From an uncultured Clostridium sp. (lineage in GTDB: Bacteria > Bacillota > Clostridia > Lachnospirales > Lachnospiraceae): 8,643 nucleotides of DNA. The notes beneath the pieces are model-generated. The model saw only the letters and a program-made list of their open reading frames with translations, made no database searches and was not told where the DNA came from. Numbering within the stretch: position 1 is the stretch's first letter; every line of letters begins with the position of its first letter. A program made the position numbers and the translations under genes. Shown here piece by piece: positions 5,295-8,643 of the stretch. The stretch lies in NCBI GenBank assembly GCA_900551225.1, contig URUZ01000244.1:1-8643 (forward strand). Direction: 5' to 3'.

Positions 5295-5989
5295 GCATTC
5301 TCCCATCCATAATCCACCGGTGGTTCCTCCGTATCTTCCGGTACTGCTATCACCTGAGTAGACCCAGCCACAGAATTCCCCCGGTAGTCCAGAAACGGCA
5401 GATTCGGTCCGAAAAATGTTGCTGCGTGTTTGATATACCGCTCCTCCGTGTTTTGCCGCTTACAGTCATCTGCGTATCTTTTAACTGCTGTCTCCAGCTC
5501 GTCCTCTGAAAATCCGTCCGACAGTCTTGCCTTATACGCTTTATAGGCAGCTGCCTTCTCCTTTTTTCTCGGGTACGCCTGCCATATCTGCTCAAAACGC
5601 ACACAATATATCTTTTTATCTTTTTCTTTTACCTTATCTTTTTCCTTATCCTTTTCCTTATCCTTTTCCTTAGGTTCTGGTTTGGTTCCTGTTTGGTTAC
5701 CGCTTGGTTCTGTCTTGGTTTGATCCCGGTTACACTCAGGTTCTGGTTTGGTTTTGGGTCGCCCGCCCTTGGTTCCATTCTGATACCTCCGGTTATTGGC
5801 ATCGATCTGTGGTTTGGCCATCAGGTAAATGCTTTTTGCAAACCCCGAAGCAGATGGCTCCAGTCCGTCCAGCCCATACTCCACGATTGCCTTCACACAT
5901 GCAGCAAACTGCTCATCCGGCAGATCCCTGACCGCCTCATAAAAGCTCCGGTAAAACACAACGCTGTCCCTCATATCAGTCATCCCCAT
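5291..5989 (-). CDS. DUF6291-type phage replication initiator, about 232 aa, carrying the probable origin
   Basis: The N-terminal part (residues 7-76) has the DUF6291 pattern: DSVVFYRSFYEAVRDL, then CVKAIVEYGL, then a closing NGTKGGRP. Residues 77-126 are a Lys/Glu/Pro-rich linker with KEKD repeats. Residues 130-193 resemble the C-terminal domain of many phage initiators (FEQIWQAYPRKKEKA, then YIKHAATFF). Such proteins bind the origin and recruit the helicase, and the next gene is the primase-helicase, joined by an ATGA overlap. The start is uncertain: ATGs at 6043, 5989, 5983 and 5974 are all in frame. The family begins close to the DSVVFYRS motif, so 6043 is unlikely, and none has a strong Shine-Dalgarno. 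The linker DNA holds 11-bp iterons and an AT-rich tract. The role as initiator is inferred from layout. Confidence 0.8.
   Translation of the reverse strand: MGMTDMRDSVVFYRSFYEAVRDLPDEQFAACVKAIVEYGLDGLEPSASGFAKSIYLMAKPQIDANNRRYQNGTKGGRPKTKPEPECNRDQTKTEPSGNQTGTKPEPKEKDKEKDKEKDKVKEKDKKIYCVRFEQIWQAYPRKKEKAAAYKAYKARLSDGFSEDELETAVKRYADDCKRQNTEERYIKHAATFFGPNLPFLDYRGNSVAGSTQVIAVPEDTEEPPVDYGWENA
5600..5672. other. AT-rich, G-free tract (candidate DNA-unwinding element)
   Basis: All 73 plus-strand bases lack G. In 5601-5672 there are 18 C and the rest are A or T. The minus (coding) strand is purine-rich and encodes the Lys/Glu/Asp linker. It abuts the iterons on one side, the usual position of an unwinding element. 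The strand asymmetry could instead follow simply from Lys/Glu codons. Confidence 0.5.
5632..5672. repeat. 12-bp tandem repeat, about 3.4 units
   Basis: Units CCTTATCTTTTT, CCTTATCCTTTT and CCTTATCCTTTT start at 5632, 5644 and 5656, followed by a partial unit to 5672. A 12-bp period keeps frame and encodes KEKD repeats, so slippage and protein-level selection can explain it. That differs from the 11-bp repeat next to it. Confidence 0.85.
5671..5758. repeat. Eight 11-bp iterons with invariant GGTT
   Basis: Units start at 5671, 5682, 5693, 5704, 5715, 5726, 5737 and 5748 (plus strand) with no gaps. Bases 3-6 are GGTT in all eight, and five begin TTGGTT. The rough consensus is TTGGTTCYGGT. The units at 5671 and 5737 agree at ten of eleven positions. 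The period is not divisible by three, so GGTT is read in all three frames; it is about one DNA helical turn, so sites would fall on one face of the helix. Confidence 0.8.
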
Positions 5990-6023
5990 TCCGAATCCGC
6001 GCTGGACCTTGTAATCCTTCCAT

Positions 6024-6392
6024 CTACAGATCCCCCATTCCAAAAATATTCAGCTGCCCAGGAACCTGCCTGCCTTTACATCCAGCCAGGAAACGTCTGG
6101 CGCCCCTCTGGGCTGCTTTCAGGCTTCTAACTCGGCGCTCCTGCCTTGCCAGCCACTGGGCAGCCTCCCGTTTCCCCTGCGCTGTTGGCTCCGGTATGTA
6201 ATACCCCTTGCCCCGTTCAAGGTTCAGGACCACCATGTCACTGCGCAGCGCTTCAATCGCCTCGCGCACGCCGCGGTCTCTTATCCCGGTCCTGCTGCTC
6301 GGCTCCCGCCGGCTTACTGCCTGTTCCTCTCCAACACCGAGGGCATTGTAAACCGCATATTTATCAGTCTCCAGGTTTTTACTGGCTCTCAC
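6024..6392 (-). CDS. Small winged-helix phage replication-region protein, 122 aa
   Basis: The start is GTG at 6392, six bases after AAAGGAGGG. Residues 41-68 (GVREAIEALRSD, then VLNLERGKGYYIPE) have the look of a winged helix: a recognition helix followed by a beta wing with the G-K-G-Y-Y signature. Residues 71-102 are a basic helix (KREAAQWLARQERRVRS). Residues 113-117, QLNIF, resemble the sliding-clamp binding motif (UmuC of E. coli has QLNLF). Similar small winged-helix proteins sit just before initiator genes in many Firmicutes phages. It may bind DNA and either regulate or assist replication; the clamp contact is inference. The gene is preceded by a strong hairpin. Confidence 0.75.
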   Translation of the reverse strand: MRASKNLETDKYAVYNALGVGEEQAVSRREPSSRTGIRDRGVREAIEALRSDMVVLNLERGKGYYIPEPTAQGKREAAQWLARQERRVRSLKAAQRGARRFLAGCKGRQVPGQLNIFGMGDL

Positions 6393-6490
6393 TGCGTTCC
6401 CTCCTTTCGGCCGGGATCAGGAAATGCTGTCCCGGCCATCATATGATCAAAAAGTATACTTGGCACCAAAGCATTTAATATCGTGACATA
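6393..6490 (-). promoter_or_regulatory. 98-base gap with hairpin and short palindromes
   Basis: The longest gene-free stretch in the right-hand half of the window. In transcription order it holds an inverted repeat TTGG-tg-CCAA (6469-6460), palindromes AAGTATACTT (6461-6452) and ATCATATGAT (6447-6438), and then the strong hairpin 6437-6409 before the ribosome binding site. TATACT and TATGAT resemble -10 boxes, but I see no convincing -35 at proper spacing, so a promoter is only possible. The palindromes could be operator sites for a dimeric regulator. Confidence 0.4.
6409..6437 (-). promoter_or_regulatory. Strong hairpin before the winged-helix gene
   Basis: GGCCGGGA (6409-6416) and TCCCGGCC (6430-6437) form a perfect, GC-rich 8-bp stem around a 13-base loop. 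No U-run follows on the minus strand; instead AAAGGAGGG (the ribosome binding site) starts 2 bases after the 3' arm. The loop contains AGCATTTCC, shared with the junction repeat of the small genes. Translation control or mRNA processing is a plausible role. Confidence 0.6.
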
Positions 6491-7141
6491 TCAAACCCTG
6501 GAAAGCATACCGTTGTCCTCGCTAAATTTGATTCCATACACCTTATACTTTGTCTCAAAATCGGCCATCCCAATGCTGTGTGCCTCTGTATGGTGTTTCC
6601 TGCACAGGCATATTTTATGGTGCTCCGAATCATCCACCTGCCTCCGGTCATTTCCCATGCCGATTGTATCCACATGATGAAGCTCCCCTTCCTGCCCGCA
6701 TACCGCGCATTTACGCAGCTTCAGGCACGCATAGAGATAATGACCAATATCATCCGTCCGGTCCAGTGCAAAGTCCAGTAGCGGGATTCCCATCTCCAAC
6801 GCATAGTCCAGTATCGTATTAATGAATTCCCTTGCCGTATCCACAGAACAGCTGGATAGAGAAAAATACGTACATCCCGTCCGGTCAATGTGCAGGTACT
6901 TCAGCCACTCCTTCATCACCTCTGGCAGCTCCCCGGTAAACATGGCAATATCCCGAATCGTTGCATAGGCCTTCTTACGCTGCTCCGCGCTGATCTTCCG
7001 GCCATCCTCCAGCCACACATCACAGGTCCGCATATGCTTGTCCACAATTGGTTCCGTAAGGTTCCTGCCGGGAACAAATATCTGAAGATAGGTCCCTTCC
7101 TGCACTGGCTTATACGCCGTTATATGCGCAAACTCATACAT
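6491..7141 (-). CDS. HNH nuclease of the HNHc_6 type, 216 aa
   Basis: ATG at 7141 is preferred because AAAGGAAGTG lies just upstream; an alternative at 7186 would overlap the exonuclease gene by 67 bases instead of 22. The N-terminal half (residues 50-125) has the pattern seen in phage HNHc_6 proteins: ISAEQRKKAYATIRDIA, then YFSLSSCSV, then EFINTILDYALEMGIPLLD. The C-terminal half is the nuclease: C145/C148 (CAVC), the H155-H156-V-D motif, GMGNDR at 161-166, C180 and H183-H184 (CLCRKHH), and H188. The fold should bind one structural zinc and a catalytic divalent metal. In these phages it sits beside the annealing protein and exonuclease, so a role in recombination intermediates is likely but not shown. 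Confidence 0.82.
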   Translation of the reverse strand: MYEFAHITAYKPVQEGTYLQIFVPGRNLTEPIVDKHMRTCDVWLEDGRKISAEQRKKAYATIRDIAMFTGELPEVMKEWLKYLHIDRTGCTYFSLSSCSVDTAREFINTILDYALEMGIPLLDFALDRTDDIGHYLYACLKLRKCAVCGQEGELHHVDTIGMGNDRRQVDDSEHHKICLCRKHHTEAHSIGMADFETKYKVYGIKFSEDNGMLSRV

Positions 7142-7698
7142 TTTTTCACTTCCTTTGGGTACCGGCCTTCGTCCAGGCAGCGGCATAGTTCCTCCAGCCT
7201 GGGCAGATACCGGTCCATGATAAACTCCTCATCATAGGTGATCGGATAGAATGACCTGCGGACCGGAACTATTTCCCGGTAAAAGTTCTTATAGTCTGCT
7301 TCCTCCAACCCATACGCCACAATATAGGCCTGCCGCAGCCCTGACGCATACAGTTCAACCTGTACCTGATCCCGGTATGCCTTTGTCGGCTTAAACACGC
7401 GACCCCAGCGGTATGTTTTGACCTCATAATCTGTATCCTCCGTATTTCCATCCAGGTTCACCCGCAAGCGGCCCTGGATGATCTGGGTGTCCTTTTTCAT
7501 TCCCGGTATACCAAGGCTGTCAAGAATCCGGTGCTCATACGCGGTTCCCGCCATCATCGCCTCACTTGTATAGTCCATCCGGTACAGTCCGAGCTTTGTC
7601 AGGTACCACTTTTCAAATGTCCGGGTGTTCCAGTTGCCCAGAACATACCCGGTATCGCTGGCGCCTATGTAATAGGAGCGGTCATGATTACTGATCAT
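7120..7698 (-). CDS. YqaJ-type PD-(D/E)XK recombination exonuclease, 192 aa
   Basis: ATG at 7698 overlaps the end of the annealing protein gene by 11 bases, with AGGA a few bases upstream. The full catalytic set of the lambda-exonuclease/YqaJ fold is visible: an N-terminal GASDTGYVLG (12-21), GTAYEHRIL with E55, L-D83-G, the E92-V-K94 core in YEVKTY, and Q111-V-Q113 in YRDQVQVELYA. These residues bind divalent metal and cut one strand of duplex DNA from the end, leaving single strands for the annealing protein. The gene order annealing protein, exonuclease, HNH nuclease matches a two-component phage recombination module. No residue of the core appears to be missing. Confidence 0.85.
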   Translation of the reverse strand: MISNHDRSYYIGASDTGYVLGNWNTRTFEKWYLTKLGLYRMDYTSEAMMAGTAYEHRILDSLGIPGMKKDTQIIQGRLRVNLDGNTEDTDYEVKTYRWGRVFKPTKAYRDQVQVELYASGLRQAYIVAYGLEEADYKNFYREIVPVRRSFYPITYDEEFIMDRYLPRLEELCRCLDEGRYPKEVKKCMSLRI

Positions 7699-8353
7699 TT
7701 TTATCCTGCCTAATCATTTTTAGGACATGTTCCAGGTTGTTTTCCACTGCGAACAGAATGTCGTACTGCTTGATCCATGCATTCAGTTCATCCATGGTCC
7801 TTCCCATCCGCTCCGCAACCTGATCCTGCGTCAGGTTCCCCTCCTTCAGGATGGCGGTCAAGGTCTGCAGTACACGCTCCTTCACTCTGCGGATATCATG
7901 GTACTGGTCGGCGGCCGCCTGCTGCTTTCGCTCTGTGTCCTCCTCCTTCAACCAAAGATCAAACCCAAGGCCCGTATACATGGCTACTGCCTTGACAAAG
8001 CTTCTGGTCATGCTGTTCCAAACCCGCTGCTGGCTCATGCTGTTGTCCTTCACCGGGTTAGCCCCATTCATGACAGGAGACTGCATGTAATACACCTGGT
8101 TATCAATATGGATTTCAATTCGTGTTTCATAGCAGCGGTTGGCCACTCCATTTTTATCCGTAAATACTGTGTCCGTTTCATACAGGCTGCTGCCGTTCCT
8201 TGGATTGGGAACTGGAAGGAAATGCGCCTGCTCCGCCCCATTTCTGCGCAGCAGATCAATACATTTGTTGTAGGGCAGGTAGAGAACCTTGTCCCGTTCT
8301 TCACAGAAGAGCGTTACATCAATGGCCCGCAGTTCTTCATAGCTCTTTAGCAT
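7688..8353 (-). CDS. DUF1071/Sak-type single-strand annealing protein, 221 aa
   Basis: ATG at 8353 follows GGAGG at nine bases and overlaps the previous gene by 17. Residues 4-36 (SYEELRAIDVTLFCEER, then YLPYNKCIDLL) fit the FEELxxIDVS opening of DUF1071. The family's signature, RxxLVKAxAMxGLGLxL, is seen as WNSMTRSFVKAVAMYTGLGFDLWL at 112-135. Such proteins are Rad52-like rings that anneal single strands, and they usually pair with an exonuclease, as here. Beyond the domain lies an extension (150-221) with LTQDQVAERMGRTMDELNAW (174-193), which looks like a helix-turn-helix and may add DNA or partner binding. The family call rests on pattern recognition; a related SSAP group is possible. Confidence 0.78.
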   Translation of the reverse strand: MLKSYEELRAIDVTLFCEERDKVLYLPYNKCIDLLRRNGAEQAHFLPVPNPRNGSSLYETDTVFTDKNGVANRCYETRIEIHIDNQVYYMQSPVMNGANPVKDNSMSQQRVWNSMTRSFVKAVAMYTGLGFDLWLKEEDTERKQQAAADQYHDIRRVKERVLQTLTAILKEGNLTQDQVAERMGRTMDELNAWIKQYDILFAVENNLEHVLKMIRQDKNDQ

Positions 8354-8561
8354 CCAATAAGTCCTCCATTTCTTCCGTGGTCAGGGGGATGTAATTGCCA
8401 GAGAAAAACCAGGATTCAAATTCCGCCATCAACTCCGGATGGTTCTGCACCTGATTCAGCGCGTAGTCAAACGCCTCCTCTTTCCAGATAAGCTGCCCTT
8501 CCTCATGGCAAATCCCTTTGTAAGCAGCCACATCACTCCTGCCCGTGGTTATATCTTTCAT
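8337..8561 (-). CDS. Hypothetical phage protein, 74 aa
   Basis: The start is ATG at 8561; TTG at 8564 is one codon upstream and lies at slightly better distance (8 against 11 bases) from GGAGG, so the start is uncertain by one codon. The protein is acidic and mostly helical (EAFDYALNQVQNHPELMAEFESWFF, then TTEEMEDLLDAKEL). There are no motifs of known enzymes or DNA-binding folds. Its end overlaps the annealing-protein gene by 17 bases, so the two are probably translated together. Function unknown. Confidence 0.7.
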   Translation of the reverse strand: MKDITTGRSDVAAYKGICHEEGQLIWKEEAFDYALNQVQNHPELMAEFESWFFSGNYIPLTTEEMEDLLDAKEL

Positions 8562-8567
8562 CAATGT

Positions 8568-8643
8568 TCAGTCCTCCAGAACAATCTCAGCCAGCAGCTG
8601 TGCAATCTCCTCCAGCACCCAATGATACGCCTCTTTCTCAGCG
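8568..8643 (-). CDS. C-terminal end of an upstream gene (truncated by window edge)
   Basis: A minus-strand frame enters at the right edge and ends at TGA (8570-8568), giving 24 residues: acidic and helical, with YHWVLEEIAQLLAEI at its core. Its last codons contain GGAGG, the ribosome binding site of the next gene, which starts seven bases after the stop. The tight spacing supports a real operon gene. Too little remains to name it. Confidence 0.55.
   Translation of the reverse strand, partial: AEKEAYHWVLEEIAQLLAEIVLED

Larger units (their letters stand above)
5600..5758. other. Candidate phage replication origin inside the initiator gene
   Basis: Two adjoining elements make this look like an origin: eight phased 11-bp iterons (5671-5758) and an AT-rich tract with no G on the plus strand (5600-5672, about 75% A+T). 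The layout matches known origins embedded in an initiator gene, such as lambda ori within O and those of some lactococcal phages. The protein encoded here is a low-complexity linker, which leaves the DNA free to carry a second function. Initiator binding and unwinding are inferred. Confidence 0.65.

Noticed and set aside
5314..5323. Palindrome CCACCGGTGG near the end of the initiator gene
   Set aside because: It lies inside coding sequence, is short, has no partner copies, and can be explained by its Pro/Val codons.
5600..5758. CRISPR array or transposon end
   Set aside because: Units are 11 or 12 bp, contiguous and without spacers, and no cas or transposase gene is present.
5693..6130. Plus-strand open frame across the initiator and winged-helix genes
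   Set aside because: It spans two real minus-strand genes and the origin repeats; its content is a by-product of their codons.
6393..6490. Rho-independent terminator after the HNH gene
   Set aside because: The hairpin at 6409-6437 is strong but is followed on the minus strand by a purine-rich ribosome binding site, not a U-run.
7727..8350. Long plus-strand open frame opposite the annealing protein
   Set aside because: Same reason: it mirrors the DUF1071 gene almost end to end and shows no plausible protein features.

Overview
This window looks like the early (replication and recombination) region of a temperate phage or prophage from a Firmicutes host, most likely a Clostridia/Lachnospiraceae-type gut bacterium. 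The assignment rests on protein families (DUF6291-type replication initiator, TOPRIM primase-helicase, DUF1071/Sak-type annealing protein, YqaJ-type exonuclease, HNHc_6-type nuclease, DUF551) and on strong GGAGG-type ribosome binding sites. It comes from family recognition by eye, not from a database search. Every supported gene is on the minus strand, so transcription runs from position 8643 towards position 1. I see no plus-strand gene, no Rho-independent terminator, no integrase or repressor, no structural gene and no RNA gene.

Region by region, in order of transcription. Positions 8643-7120 hold the end of a truncated gene, a small unknown protein, a DUF1071-type single-strand annealing protein and a YqaJ-type PD-(D/E)XK exonuclease, each overlapping or abutting the next. 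The exonuclease is followed by an HNH nuclease (7141-6491). A 98-base gap (6490-6393) with a strong hairpin leads into a small winged-helix protein. Next come a DUF6291 replication initiator (5989-5291) and a TOPRIM primase-DnaB helicase (5294-3468), joined by an ATGA stop/start overlap. From 3458 down to 1 there is a run of about a dozen small proteins, many with Cys-x2-Cys zinc-ribbon motifs. One carries a DUF551 domain. The last gene runs off the left edge and is not closed.

The modules fit together. The exonuclease and annealing protein would form a two-component recombination system. The HNH nuclease could process its intermediates or act in packaging. The initiator would open the origin, and the primase-helicase would load there and prime synthesis.

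The most interesting signal is inside the initiator gene: eight consecutive 11-bp units sharing GGTT (5671-5758), next to a 73-base stretch with no G and about 75% A+T (5600-5672). Because 11 is not a multiple of three, the repeat cannot be a simple protein repeat. Together the two tracts look like an iteron origin with a DNA-unwinding element embedded in a coding region. The second notable signal is a reiterated gene-junction sequence, ATTAGCATTT (minus strand), exactly repeated at five boundaries between the small genes, with a related version in a hairpin before the winged-helix gene.
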